Shown here: piece by piece, positions 1 to 8,805 of the stretch
How positions within the stretch are numbered: the first letter of the stretch is position 1
Layout of the letters: the number at the start of each line of letters is the position of its first letter
Assembly (NCBI GenBank): GCA_034434915.1
Contig: DAOTYE010000001.1
Location: 54,272-118,271, forward strand
Source of the DNA: DAOTYE01 sp034434915
GTDB taxonomy: Bacteria > Chloroflexota > Dehalococcoidia > Dehalococcoidales > RBG-16-60-22
DNA length: 64,000 nucleotides
Reading direction: 5' to 3'
The notes under the pieces: model-generated
Database searches by the model: none
Seen by the model: only the letters and a program-made list of their open reading frames with translations
Told to the model about the DNA's origin: nothing
Made by a program: the position numbers and the translations under genes

Positions 1-741
1 TGGCTTGGCGCCCTGACCGATTTTAATTTCCACGACACGTGCCGTCTCAAGATACTCAGCATGAACTCCGAAGCGGCCCGAAGCGACCTGCACAATGGTG
101 TTATTGCCATATTTGTAAAGCGATGGGTGAAGCCCGCCTTCACCGGTGTTCCAGAGGGTGCCCATCTCTGTAGCGGCGCGGGCAAGAGACTGGTGTACAT
201 GGAGGCTCACCGCGCCGTAAGACATGGCGGCGAACATGACCGGCACCTCCAGCTTGACCAGCCTGGAGAGGTCTGTCTTCATGTTGCCCTCTGCATCAAA
301 CTCCACTTTATCCGGCTTTCTGCCGAGATAGGTGGTCAGCTCCATGGGCTCACGGAGGGGGTCAATGGAGGGGTTGGTCACCTGGCTGGCATTGATGACC
401 AGGTGGTCCCAGTAGATGCGCTGACCTTTATCATCGCCCATGCCGGTGAGCAGAACGCCGCCGGTCTCCGCCTGTTTGATGACATCCTCAATATACTCCG
501 GGCGCCAGTTGTAGTTGTCGCGGTATTCCAGCGGGTTACGTCTCACGGACAGCGCACCGGTGGGGCAGAAAGTGACGCAACGGTGACAGCCTACGCAGTT
601 GCCCAACCGGATTTTCATGGCGTCATCTTCGGCATCGTAATAGTGAGAGTCAAAAGTGCACTGGTTGGCGCACACTTCACACTTAATGCACCGCTCCTGG
701 TCTCTTTCCACAATGAATTTGGCTGGTAAATAGGTCTTCAA
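1..741 (-). CDS. Glutamate synthase, ferredoxin plus FMN-binding domain (partial, C-terminus outside window)
   Basis: The 247 residues seen are the N-terminal part of an archaeal-type glutamate synthase catalytic subunit. They begin with two [4Fe-4S] ferredoxin motifs (Cys18/21/24/28 and Cys49/52/55/59). The start of the Glu_synthase FMN barrel follows, with motifs such as FAAMSYGAVS and NTGEGGLHP. The start is a TTG preceded by AGGGGAGG; no ATG lies upstream in frame, and the gene begins 11 bp after hisF. It would reduce 2-oxoglutarate plus ammonia to glutamate, fed by the separate glutaminase and FAD proteins of the same operon. The rest of the barrel lies beyond position 1. Confidence 0.9.
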   Translation of the reverse strand, partial: MKTYLPAKFIVERDQERCIKCEVCANQCTFDSHYYDAEDDAMKIRLGNCVGCHRCVTFCPTGALSVRRNPLEYRDNYNWRPEYIEDVIKQAETGGVLLTGMGDDKGQRIYWDHLVINASQVTNPSIDPLREPMELTTYLGRKPDKVEFDAEGNMKTDLSRLVKLEVPVMFAAMSYGAVSLHVHQSLARAATEMGTLWNTGEGGLHPSLYKYGNNTIVQVASGRFGVHAEYLETARVVEIKIGQGAKP

Positions 742-752
742 GCCTCCCCTCC

Positions 753-1520
753 CTATAATCTGACTGGTATCCCTTTCTTCGCCAGATATTCTTTAGTCTC
801 ACGGATTGAGTGTATGCCGTAGTGGAAGATGCTCGCGGCGAGGACGGCATCTGCTTTTCCAGCGGTGAGCGCCTGATAAAGGTCTTCCAGGTTCCCCGCC
901 CCGCCGCTGGCAATCACCGGCACATTGACTGATTCAGAAACGGCGCGAGTGAGCTCAATATCATAGCCTGCGCGGTGTCCATCGGCGTCAATGCTGGTGA
1001 GCAGAATCTCACCTGCGCCGAGCTTTACCGCCTTCTGTGCCCACTCCACGGCGTCAATGCCGGTGGGCTTCTGCCCGCTGTGGGTATAGACTTCCCAGCG
1101 TGCTGGCTTGCTCCCAGCAATGCGCTTGCCGTCAATGGCGACCACGATGCACTGACTGCCGAATTTCTCCGCTCCCTCGGTAATCAGCTTAGGAGTTAGC
1201 ACGGCGGCGGTATTGATAGAAACTTTGTCGGCGCCTGCATTGAGTATGCGGCGGATATCATCGGTGGTGCGCAGTCCGCCGCCCACGGTAAGAGGCATGA
1301 AGACTCTGGCAGAGACGCGCTCCACTACGTCCACAATGGTGTCACGGGCTTCCGGTGTGGCGCTGATGTCCAGGAAGACCAGCTCATCGGCGCCCTCTTT
1401 TGAGTAAAAAGCGGCTAGCTCTACAGGGTCTCCGGCATCACGCAGTTTGACGAAGCTCGTCCCTTTGACCACGCGCCCGTCTTTCACGTCAAGGCAGGGG
1501 ATTATCCGTTTAGTTAACAT
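753..1520 (-). CDS. hisF: Imidazole glycerol phosphate synthase cyclase subunit HisF
   Basis: The 255-residue protein has the normal family length and the (beta-alpha)8 barrel motifs of HisF. These are RIIPCLDVKDGRVVKG at the N-terminus (catalytic Asp in CLDV), LTVGGGLR, VVAIDGKR (second catalytic Asp) and IASGGAG near the end. With HisH it converts PRFAR plus glutamine-derived ammonia to IGP and AICAR in histidine synthesis. The ATG follows a GGGGTG ribosome site. The gene sits 3 bp after the glutaminase-domain gene and 11 bp before the FMN-domain gene of glutamate synthase. Histidine and glutamate synthesis genes therefore share one transcript here. Confidence 0.97.
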   Translation of the reverse strand: MLTKRIIPCLDVKDGRVVKGTSFVKLRDAGDPVELAAFYSKEGADELVFLDISATPEARDTIVDVVERVSARVFMPLTVGGGLRTTDDIRRILNAGADKVSINTAAVLTPKLITEGAEKFGSQCIVVAIDGKRIAGSKPARWEVYTHSGQKPTGIDAVEWAQKAVKLGAGEILLTSIDADGHRAGYDIELTRAVSESVNVPVIASGGAGNLEDLYQALTAGKADAVLAASIFHYGIHSIRETKEYLAKKGIPVRL

Positions 1521-1523
1521 AAT

Positions 1524-2660
1524 CTATTTCACCCCACTCACCGCGGGCGCCTTTTTCTTTTCTGGTTTCTTCAGTTTGCCGATGATTGGTTCACCGCCGG
1601 CAGGAATCCAGGCGTCATCTAGGTCAGGGCAGATGAGGCGGATGGCTGATTCCTCTGAGGAAAGATAGAGCATATCACCTTTTGTGCCCACGGTCAGAGG
1701 TCTGAGCCTGATGCGGTCAGTGAGCCCTATCATTTCATCATGATGGGCGATGATGATGGTGAATGGACCGTTCATGAGCAGACTGCCATAGACCTGGCGC
1801 AAAGTACGGTAGAGGTTCTGTTCGGCAGGAGGGTAGCGCTCAATGTCTGTCCACAGCGGCGGCGCCAGCACCTTTGCCATCAGCTCCACCGGCAGATTGT
1901 GTCTCCTGACCAGCAGGTCAACGGCATAGGCGATGACCTCAGTATCTGTCTGCATGGTGCAGTGGTAACCGAACTGCTCCAAGTAGCGGCGGTTGATGCC
2001 GTAGGAGGAAATCTCGCCGTTGTGGACCACCGTCCAGTCAAGGATGCAGAAGGGGTGGGCACCACCCCACCACCCGGGGGTATTGGTGGGGAACCTGCCG
2101 TGAGCCGTCCAGAGGTAGCCTTCATACTGCTCAAGGTTGAAGTATGCCGCAATCTCCTCCGGGTAACCCACGCCTTTGAAGACGCCCATGTTTTTCCCGC
2201 TGGAAAAGACAAAGGTATCTTTGATGGTGGTATTTATTTCCATCACCCGCTCCACCACATAATCATCTTCTGACTTGCCCTCCGGTTTACGCTGGTCAAC
2301 GTCAAGGAAGTAGCGCCAGACGATAGGCGGATTGGCTATACCGGGAGCTGACCTGGTGGGCACTTCCTCTGCGAAGACAAGGTGGAACTTCGCTTTGAGG
2401 TAGGCTTCAGTCTCCTCTTTGCCTTCCCGGTTCAGGTACATGACGTGGAAAGCATACTGGTCAGCGTGGTCAGGATAAAGACCATAGATGGCGAACCCGC
2501 CGCCCAGCCCATTGCCGCGGTCATGCATATTGGCAATCGCTCTGATGATGCCTTTGCCGGAGAACCTCTTGCCTGAGGTATCCATCATGCCGAAGATGGA
2601 GCAGGCATCAATGACCTTGTCATCGCCGTAAGGGTTATTGATAAGTCCGAGTTCCTTCAT
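1524..2660 (-). CDS. Glutamate synthase glutaminase domain (class II glutamine amidotransferase, GltB1-type)
   Basis: This 378-residue stand-alone class II amidotransferase corresponds to the N-terminal domain of large GltB proteins and to archaeal GltB1. It contains the Ntn motif ACSIFGMMD, the fold signatures HGRFPTN, HNGEISS and QTDTEV, and a C-terminal region on loading and display of the active site. It would release ammonia from glutamine for the FMN domain encoded two genes downstream. The candidate nucleophile Cys is residue 20, not residue 2, so a 19-residue propeptide must be removed if this start is right. The ATG has a good GGAG site 6 nt upstream. It ends 3 bp before hisF. Confidence 0.9.
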   Translation of the reverse strand: MKELGLINNPYGDDKVIDACSIFGMMDTSGKRFSGKGIIRAIANMHDRGNGLGGGFAIYGLYPDHADQYAFHVMYLNREGKEETEAYLKAKFHLVFAEEVPTRSAPGIANPPIVWRYFLDVDQRKPEGKSEDDYVVERVMEINTTIKDTFVFSSGKNMGVFKGVGYPEEIAAYFNLEQYEGYLWTAHGRFPTNTPGWWGGAHPFCILDWTVVHNGEISSYGINRRYLEQFGYHCTMQTDTEVIAYAVDLLVRRHNLPVELMAKVLAPPLWTDIERYPPAEQNLYRTLRQVYGSLLMNGPFTIIIAHHDEMIGLTDRIRLRPLTVGTKGDMLYLSSEESAIRLICPDLDDAWIPAGGEPIIGKLKKPEKKKAPAVSGVK

Positions 2661-2682
2661 CTGTCACTCCATTGGTGAAATG

Positions 2683-4005
2683 CTATTCCGCGCCGACTTC
2701 TTCTCCCTCTTCTTCAACTATGGCAGATGCCATTTCAGGTGCTTTGAAGTGAGGTCGCCACAGCTCCCCGGGCAGGGAAGCCAGCCCGAAGTCCTTTGCC
2801 ACGAGGAGCGGTTTGAATTTGGCGGCTCCAGCACCGCTCTTCATGAGGTTGAAGATGATGCCGCTTCTCTCAATATCACCGGCGAAAACCATGCCCACCA
2901 CGCAATCGTCTTTGAGGATGATTTTATGATAGGCATTGCCGTAGGTCTGGCTGATGATTTCATAGCTGGCGTCGGGCGGGTTGACCATGCCGGCAGAGAC
3001 CACGTCCAGCCCGAAGTACTTGAGTGAGTTCATTGCCGTGCCGCCGGGATACTCTGCGTTTTTTCCGGTCATGTTCAGCCCGGCGATTCTGCCGCCGAGA
3101 TAGGCGTTGGGCCAGATGGGGACAGGGCGGCATTGCCGGTAGACGAAGTCAAACGCTTCTGATACATCGCCGCAGGCATAGACATCCGGGTGAGATGTTC
3201 TCATGGCGCGGTCAACAACGATGCCACGGTTCACTTTTATGCTGGTGCCTGCCGCCAGTTCCGTGCGCGGTCTCACACCGATGGCGATGACGACAAGGTT
3301 GCACCGGATTAGTGTGCCATCATCCAGCCTGACAGCAGTTACTTCATCGCCGGTATCGCTTATGAGCTCGGCGACAGTGTGGTTGGTGATAATCTCCACG
3401 CCAGCCTTCTTCAAAGCCTGCGCCTCAAGGGCGGATGCGGTCTCATCAAGGATTAAGTTCAAGATGCGGTCTTTCATCTCAACGATACTCACCTGCACAC
3501 CGCGCTTTACCAGGGCTTCAGTCACGCTCACGCCGATAAGACCACCTCCGATGACTACCGCCTTCGTCCGGTGGTTCAGGTGCCGGTCAATAGCTCTGGC
3601 ATCATCAAGAGTGGTGAAATTGAAAACGCCCTGCACAGGCATTCCCTTCATCGGTGGCACGATAGGCACGCCGCCGGTGGCGAGCAATAGCTTTTCCCAG
3701 GTAGTTTCTTCTCCGGAGTCCAGCGTGGCGGTGTGCTTATCAGGTTCAAGCTTCACTACTTTTCTGCCAAGTTTGGTAGTGATATTGTTTTTCGGGTAGA
3801 AATCTGCCGGGCGGTAAAGCATCGTCCCCAGCGTGCGTGTTCCGGCAAGGTATTCTGAGATGAGAGGGCGGGAATAAGCTGGATACGGCTCGTCAGAGAC
3901 GATGGTAAGCGCACCAGAGCTGTCCACGGAACGGATAGCTTCCGCCGCACCGATGGCGCCGGCAGAATTGCCGATAATGAGATATTTTGTTGAATCTGAA
4001 GACAT
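2683..4005 (-). CDS. FAD/NAD(P)-dependent pyridine nucleotide-disulfide oxidoreductase, probably the electron-input subunit of glutamate synthase
   Basis: This 440-residue flavoprotein has a FAD Rossmann motif at residues 8-25 (YLIIGNSAGAIGAAEAIR), an NAD(P) Rossmann motif around residues 150-160 (AVVIGGGLIGVSV), and the second FAD motif VYACGDVSEA. It resembles NADH oxidase or nitrite reductase-like members and lacks the redox-active CxxxxC pair of disulfide reductases. Its place between hisH and the glutaminase-domain gene suggests it passes electrons from NAD(P)H, via the operon ferredoxin, to the FMN domain. That partnership is inferred from context. The ATG follows GGAGAAGCAG. Confidence 0.8.
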   Translation of the reverse strand: MSSDSTKYLIIGNSAGAIGAAEAIRSVDSSGALTIVSDEPYPAYSRPLISEYLAGTRTLGTMLYRPADFYPKNNITTKLGRKVVKLEPDKHTATLDSGEETTWEKLLLATGGVPIVPPMKGMPVQGVFNFTTLDDARAIDRHLNHRTKAVVIGGGLIGVSVTEALVKRGVQVSIVEMKDRILNLILDETASALEAQALKKAGVEIITNHTVAELISDTGDEVTAVRLDDGTLIRCNLVVIAIGVRPRTELAAGTSIKVNRGIVVDRAMRTSHPDVYACGDVSEAFDFVYRQCRPVPIWPNAYLGGRIAGLNMTGKNAEYPGGTAMNSLKYFGLDVVSAGMVNPPDASYEIISQTYGNAYHKIILKDDCVVGMVFAGDIERSGIIFNLMKSGAGAAKFKPLLVAKDFGLASLPGELWRPHFKAPEMASAIVEEEGEEVGAE

Positions 4006-4021
4006 CTGCTTCTCCGTCTGG

Positions 4022-4636
4022 CTATCCCTGTTTCAGGGCGAGCTTAAGGAAATTATCGTATAGCTTCAGCCCATGCTCTCCACTCTTCTCCGGGTGGAAC
4101 TGGGTAGCGAAGAGGTTGCCGCGGGCGACGGCACTGCAAAAGCGTATGCCATACTCCGTTTCCCCTGCCACAAACGCGCCATCGTCCGGGTCAACATAGT
4201 AGCTGTGGACAAAATAGAAATTGGCATTATCGGGCACACCCTTGAAGATGGGATGAGCCATTTTCTGCTTCACCTGGTTCCAGCCCATATGGGGAATTTT
4301 CAGTCCGGCGGGTAGCCTTCTCACTCTACCGGAGAAGATGTCAAGGCACTCGCACCAGCCGCCCTCCTCTGTGCCGGTGAAGAGAAGCTGGAGCCCCAGA
4401 CAGACGCCGAAGAAAGGTTTATTGCCGGCGATGACCTGTTTGATGAGCTCGGTCAGGCTTAGTTTTTTGAGGCTAGACATGGCGTCAGCGGCGGCGCCCA
4501 CGCCGGGCAAAATGACAGCCTGGGCTCTGAGTATGTCAGCAGGTCTACTGGTTATCTTCGGTTCGTAGCCCAGGGTGGAGATGGCATTCACCACGCTCCG
4601 CAGGTTGCCGGCACCATAATCAATAATGGCAATCAT
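4022..4636 (-). CDS. hisH: Imidazole glycerol phosphate synthase glutaminase subunit HisH
   Basis: This class I glutamine amidotransferase of 204 residues shows the HisH N-terminus IAIIDYGAGNLRSV, the oxyanion PGVGA, the nucleophile elbow GVCLGLQLLF, the conserved HSYYV and the catalytic FHPEKS. It delivers ammonia to HisF, encoded two genes downstream. I prefer the ATG at 4636 (MIAIIDYG) because AGGA lies 10 nt upstream. An in-frame ATG at 4645 has no room for a ribosome site. The gene is 16 bp upstream of the FAD oxidoreductase and 17 bp downstream of the ferredoxin. Confidence 0.96.
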   Translation of the reverse strand: MIAIIDYGAGNLRSVVNAISTLGYEPKITSRPADILRAQAVILPGVGAAADAMSSLKKLSLTELIKQVIAGNKPFFGVCLGLQLLFTGTEEGGWCECLDIFSGRVRRLPAGLKIPHMGWNQVKQKMAHPIFKGVPDNANFYFVHSYYVDPDDGAFVAGETEYGIRFCSAVARGNLFATQFHPEKSGEHGLKLYDNFLKLALKQG

Positions 4637-4653
4637 CCTTTTCATTTCCTGGC

Positions 4654-5106
4654 TCAGGAGGGTACCTCTTCTTTTTGCTCTGCATAGATGAGGGCTTCAT
4701 TGGGGCAGTTCGCCACGCAGGCAGGGACTCCCTGTCCCAGGCAGAGGTCGCACTTGGCGATTCTTTTCTGAGACTTATCCTGCTTTATTATTCCAAAAGG
4801 ACAGGCAAGAATACAAGTCCAACAGCCGATGCATTTTTCTGCATCCACGGTGATGATACCACTATGTGGGTCGCGGGAAAGGGCGCCGGTGATGCAGGCA
4901 TACACGCAGGACGGCTCTTCACAGTGGCGGCACTGCACGGAGAAAGAAATTGGCTGGTTTCTCTCCACCCGCGCCAGAGAAATGGGGCGGGAGCCGTTTT
5001 TGAACGCTTTCAAGATGTCCTTAGTTTTAGCGTGCTGGAGGCGGCAATGGACTTCGCACAGCCCGCAGCCGATGCAGACCTCTTCTTTCACATAGACTTT
5101 TTTCAT
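4654..5106 (-). CDS. Four-cluster 4Fe-4S ferredoxin (CooF/HycB-like)
   Basis: This 150-residue polyferredoxin has sixteen cysteines grouped as CIGCGLCEVHC, CRHCEEPSCVYAC, CIGCWTCILAC and CDLCLGQGVPACVANC. That is the pattern of the electron-transfer subunits HydN, CooF and HycB. As the first gene of the glutamate synthase/histidine operon it probably carries electrons between the FAD oxidoreductase and the FMN/Fe-S subunit. The start at 5106 has a GGAAAGAG site. An in-frame ATG further up at 5187 is excluded because the promoter at 5170-5198 would initiate transcription downstream of it. Confidence 0.88.
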   Translation of the reverse strand: MKKVYVKEEVCIGCGLCEVHCRLQHAKTKDILKAFKNGSRPISLARVERNQPISFSVQCRHCEEPSCVYACITGALSRDPHSGIITVDAEKCIGCWTCILACPFGIIKQDKSQKRIAKCDLCLGQGVPACVANCPNEALIYAEQKEEVPS

Positions 5107-5169
5107 TTGATATTCTCTTTCCGTTAGTCCGTAATGCGGAAAGCGGTATCCGCCTGCCGTATAGCTTCC

Positions 5170-5198
5170 ATTGTAAAGCTTCACCATCGTTTTGTCAA
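5170..5198 (-). promoter_or_regulatory. Sigma-70-type promoter of the glutamate synthase/histidine operon
   Basis: On the minus strand TTGACA (5193-5198) is followed after 17 bp by TACAAT (5170-5175). Transcription would begin near 5163, giving a leader of about 57 nt before the ferredoxin ATG at 5106. Confidence 0.75.
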
Positions 5199-5307
5199 GA
5201 GGATAAAGCGGATTGAAAGAAATAAATCAGCATCCGTGATTGATGACGTTGATGCGGAAGAATAACGGCTTATTTTTGCCGTTGTTGTCATAAAAACAGA
5301 CGATGGG

Positions 5308-5994
5308 CTAACGACGGGCCGGGATAGTGGAGACCGCGCCATCTTCCAGCACACAGGTCACGCTGAAGACCTCGGAAAAACAGCCGAGGATGGGTTTCAG
5401 GACTTCTTCCACAGCGACCGGTCGTTTCATGACTTTTGTTAGTGATGTCATGCGCTTGTCGGTCATGCCGCATGGCTTGATGTAGCTGAAGTGGTGCAGG
5501 TCAGTGTCCACGTTAAAGGCGAAGCCGTGCATGGTGATACCACGGCTCACGTGAATGCCAATGGAACAAATCTTTTCTCCACCCACCCACACCCCGGGGT
5601 AATCCGGGTGCCGCTCGCCGGTGACATGGAATCTCCTCAGCAGGGAAATAATCACTTCCTCCAATTTCCATACATAGTTGCGCACACCAAGGTTGAGGTC
5701 TTTCAGGTTGAGGATGGGGTAACCGATTAGCTGACCTGGTCCGTGGTAGGTGACACTGCCGCCGCGGTTGGTGCGGAAGACGGCTATTCCCTCTCGCGCC
5801 AGCGTCCTAGGAGACGCTATGATGTCCCTTTCTCCCCGGAAGCGCCCGATGGTGAGCACAGGTGGGTGCTGGAGCAGGATGAGGGTGTCTGGGATGGCGC
5901 CTTCTGCTCTCTTCCGAACAAGGCGTTGTTGGAGTTCAAAGGCGTCTCCATATGGCACCAGCCCGAGGTATCTGGCATTCAATATCCTGTCCAT
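5308..5994 (-). CDS. lipB: Octanoyltransferase LipB
   Basis: The 228-residue protein carries the LipB signatures: RGGSVTYHGPGQLIGYPIL (substrate loop), GEKICSIGIHVSRGITMHG with the conserved Lys, and HHFSYIKPCG containing the catalytic Cys. It transfers octanoate from acyl carrier protein to lipoyl-domain lysines, the first step of protein lipoylation. It lies 49 bp downstream of gcvPB on the same strand, so it can serve the GcvH protein of the same transcript. The intervening gap holds a hairpin repeat that might weaken the coupling. Its ribosome site is weak. Confidence 0.95.
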   Translation of the reverse strand: MDRILNARYLGLVPYGDAFELQQRLVRKRAEGAIPDTLILLQHPPVLTIGRFRGERDIIASPRTLAREGIAVFRTNRGGSVTYHGPGQLIGYPILNLKDLNLGVRNYVWKLEEVIISLLRRFHVTGERHPDYPGVWVGGEKICSIGIHVSRGITMHGFAFNVDTDLHHFSYIKPCGMTDKRMTSLTKVMKRPVAVEEVLKPILGCFSEVFSVTCVLEDGAVSTIPARR

Positions 5995-6009
5995 TAGCTA
6001 TCCGCTCGT

Positions 6010-6036
6010 CTGGGTTCTGGCTTTCGCCAGAATGAC
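6010..6036. repeat. Dispersed hairpin repeat, copy 1
   Basis: TTCTGGC (6015-6021), loop TTTC and GCCAGAA (6026-6032) form a perfect 7-bp hairpin in the lipB-gcvPB gap. The same 20-odd bases, including flanking TCTGG and TGA, recur at 16731-16757. Confidence 0.7.
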
Positions 6037-6043
6037 ATTCTAT

Positions 6044-7489
6044 TTATCGCTGGCTTTTCATCTGCCAGCGCAGGTCTGGCTTGCGGGCGGCGGTGGCTTC
6101 ATCAAGTCGGCGCACGGGAGTGATGTGCGGTGCTGAATGAAGGAGCTCCGGCTTCTCTTCAACCTCGCGGGCGATAGCGCGCATCGCTTCAATGAAGGCG
6201 TCAATGGTCGCTTTGCTCTCGGTCTCGGTCGGCTCAATCATGAGGGCTTCCTCAACAACCAGCGGGAAATACATCGTGGGCGGGTGAAAGCCGTAGTCAA
6301 GCAATCGCTTGGCGATGTCCAGCGCTTTTATTCCTTTCATCTTCTGACGTTTGCCGGAGAGGACGACCTCATGCATGCAGGTGCGGTCGTAAGGCAGGTG
6401 ATAGGTTGATTTGAGCTTTTCCTTAATATAGTTGGCGCTGGTGACGGCGTCTTCACTGACCGCTTTCAGCCCCTCAGCGCCCAGGGTGCGGATATAGGCA
6501 TACGCTTTCACCATGGCGCCGAAGTTGCCATAGCCTGCCCCCAGCCTGCCGATTGAGCGGGGTGGCGCAATGAATTCATAGCCCTGCCCTGTTCTGATTG
6601 CCCATGGGGTGGGCAGGTAGTCCTTCAGGATGGATTTGACGCAGACCGGACCAGACCCCGGTCCGCCGCCCCCATGGGGGGTGCTGAAGGTCTTATGGAG
6701 ATTGAGCTGGACGCAGTCAAAACCTAAATCGCCGAACTTCACCTTGCCCAGAATGGAGTTCAGGTTGGCGCCATCGCCACAGAGCAGCCCGCCCCGCTCG
6801 TGAACGATGCGGCTGATGTCTTCAATCTGCGGGTCAAAGAGACCGAGCGTGGTGGGCATGGTGAGAGTGAGTGCGGCCACACTATCGTCCATCATGGCGT
6901 CAAGTTTTTTCATGTCAACATTGCCGTGTGCATCTGAGGGCAAAGTGCTTACCTCATAGCCGCACATGGCGGCGGTGGCGGGATTGGTGCCATGTGCCGT
7001 GTCTGGCACGAGGACCTTCGTGCGCTTCTCGCCTCGGGCGGCAAGGCAGGCTCTAATCATGAGCATATTGGCGAACTCTCCCTGGGCGCCCGCCATCGGC
7101 GCCAGGCTGGTGGCGTCCATGCCGGTGATTTCAGAAAGATAGTTCTGAAGCTCCACCATGAGCTTCAGCGCGCCTTGAACTGATTCAGCGGACTGCAGGG
7201 GGTGCAGGGCAGTAAAACCGTCCAGATTCGCCACGTCCTCATGCCACTTGGGGTTGTATTTCATGGTGCAACTGCCCAGCGGGTAAAAGCCGGTGTCCAC
7301 AGCATAATTGAGCTGACTCAGGTTGGTGAAATAGCGTACCAGGTCCACCTCGCTCACCTCTGGGAGGGGAAGGTCAGCGCGGAGCAGGTCTGCGGGGGGC
7401 AGTTCTGCCAGCGGCACATCCGGCGGCGGCAGGGTGCAGGCGGTCTTGTCGGGCTGGCTGATATCCGGGAGCAAATAATACGGTCTCAT
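6044..7489 (-). CDS. gcvPB: Glycine dehydrogenase (decarboxylating) subunit 2, P-protein beta half
   Basis: This 481-residue protein is the C-terminal half of the glycine cleavage P-protein, in the two-subunit form common in anaerobes and archaea. The PLP-binding lysine is in QLNLHKTFSTPHGGGGPG. Other family blocks include YPLGSCTMKYNP near the N-terminus and LSPMAGAQGE-like LAPMAGAQGE. With GcvPA it decarboxylates glycine and loads aminomethyl onto lipoylated GcvH. Its ATG overlaps the gcvPA stop by 4 bp, so the two are translationally coupled. Confidence 0.97.
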   Translation of the reverse strand: MRPYYLLPDISQPDKTACTLPPPDVPLAELPPADLLRADLPLPEVSEVDLVRYFTNLSQLNYAVDTGFYPLGSCTMKYNPKWHEDVANLDGFTALHPLQSAESVQGALKLMVELQNYLSEITGMDATSLAPMAGAQGEFANMLMIRACLAARGEKRTKVLVPDTAHGTNPATAAMCGYEVSTLPSDAHGNVDMKKLDAMMDDSVAALTLTMPTTLGLFDPQIEDISRIVHERGGLLCGDGANLNSILGKVKFGDLGFDCVQLNLHKTFSTPHGGGGPGSGPVCVKSILKDYLPTPWAIRTGQGYEFIAPPRSIGRLGAGYGNFGAMVKAYAYIRTLGAEGLKAVSEDAVTSANYIKEKLKSTYHLPYDRTCMHEVVLSGKRQKMKGIKALDIAKRLLDYGFHPPTMYFPLVVEEALMIEPTETESKATIDAFIEAMRAIAREVEEKPELLHSAPHITPVRRLDEATAARKPDLRWQMKSQR

Positions 7490-8796
7490 GGTTGGAACGC
7501 TCCTAATACTTTCACCAGACGGTCTATTTCCTGTCTGGAATTCATCTCCGTGACACAGAAAAGCATGGCGTTCTCAATTGTGTGGCTAATGTCCAGCCCG
7601 CCAATGATTTTTGCTTTGAACAGCGCTTTATTGATTTGTTCCGGAGATACGGGACAGCGGACGACGAATTCTTTGAAAAAAGGCTGGTTGAAGGCGAGCG
7701 AGTAGCCCTTGAGCCGAGCAATCGCCTCTGCGGCGTAGTGGGCTTTGTGGTAGCACAGCTCAGCCACCCGGCGCAATCCCTGCCTGCCCATGGCGGCGAG
7801 ATACACCGTGGCGGCAAGCGCTACCAGCGATTCGTTGGTGGTAATATTGGAGGTTGCCCGCTCGCGGCGGATGAACTGCTCGCGTGTGGTCAGGGTGAGT
7901 ACGTAGCCGGTCTTGCCTTCAGCGTCCACCGTCCTGCCGACAATCCTTCCCGGCATCTGGCGCAGGTAGTCTTTACGGCAGGCGAAGATGCCCAGCCCCG
8001 GTCCGCCAAAACCGACGGGATTTCCGAGCGCTTGCCCTTCCGCCACCGCGATGTCCGCTCCATACTCTCCGGGCGACTTGAACATGCCGAGCGAAATAGG
8101 GTCAGCGATGACGATGAGGAGAGCACCTGACTCATGGGCTTTCTTGACACAAGAGCTTAAATCTTCAAAATAGCCAAAATAATTGGGTTGCTGGACGATG
8201 AGCGCGGCGCAATCTGCAGGCAGACCTTTCACATCAGCATTGACGTTCACCAGAGGAATGGAGCGACCGCTGAGATAGGTGCCCACCACTTCACGGTATG
8301 CCGGGTTGACCGTGGAGAGCACGGCGATTTTTCCCTTCTGAGTGATGCGGCACGCCATGAGGGCGGCTTCTGCCGTGGCGGTGCTTCCATCATACATGCC
8401 GGCGTTGCTGACTTCCATGCCGGTGAGCTGGCAGATGAGCGATTGATATTCATAAATTGCCTGCAGGGTGCCCTGACTGGCTTCCGGCTGGTAGGGGGTA
8501 TAGGCGGTGTAAAACTCACTGCGTCCGGTGATATGCCTGACGACACTCGGGATGAAGTGGTGGTAGAAACCGGCGCCCAGGAAACAAGCGTAATCATTAA
8601 GGCTGGCATTGCGCTGTGCGAGATGGCTGAGCTCTGCCTTCAGTTCCAGCTCGGATAGGGGGGCGGGGAGGTGGAAAGGGACATTGAGGAACTTTGCCGG
8701 AACGTCATGAAAAAGCTCATCTGCAGATTCTACGCCAATGTCGCGGAGCATAGCCTGGCGGTCAGCATCAGTATTGGGCAGATAGGGCAACTGCAC
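7486..8796 (-). CDS. gcvPA: Glycine dehydrogenase (decarboxylating) subunit 1, P-protein alpha half
   Basis: This 436-residue N-terminal half of P-protein lacks the PLP lysine, as expected for this subunit. Characteristic segments are FLGAGFYHHFIPSVVRHI, TPYQPEASQGTLQAIYEYQ and GPGLGIFACRKDYLRQMPGR. It forms the heterodimer with GcvPB. The start is a GTG with AGGAGG 6 nt upstream. It lies 9 bp after gcvH and overlaps gcvPB by 4 bp. No gcvT (aminomethyltransferase) is present in this operon or anywhere else in the window. Confidence 0.97.
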   Translation of the reverse strand: MQLPYLPNTDADRQAMLRDIGVESADELFHDVPAKFLNVPFHLPAPLSELELKAELSHLAQRNASLNDYACFLGAGFYHHFIPSVVRHITGRSEFYTAYTPYQPEASQGTLQAIYEYQSLICQLTGMEVSNAGMYDGSTATAEAALMACRITQKGKIAVLSTVNPAYREVVGTYLSGRSIPLVNVNADVKGLPADCAALIVQQPNYFGYFEDLSSCVKKAHESGALLIVIADPISLGMFKSPGEYGADIAVAEGQALGNPVGFGGPGLGIFACRKDYLRQMPGRIVGRTVDAEGKTGYVLTLTTREQFIRRERATSNITTNESLVALAATVYLAAMGRQGLRRVAELCYHKAHYAAEAIARLKGYSLAFNQPFFKEFVVRCPVSPEQINKALFKAKIIGGLDISHTIENAMLFCVTEMNSRQEIDRLVKVLGAFQP

Positions 8797-8805
8797 GTCA
8801 GCCTC

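Noticed and set aside
61..729. 222-codon plus-strand open frame
   Set aside because: It is the exact antisense of the glutamate synthase FMN/Fe-S gene, whose translation shows conserved motifs.
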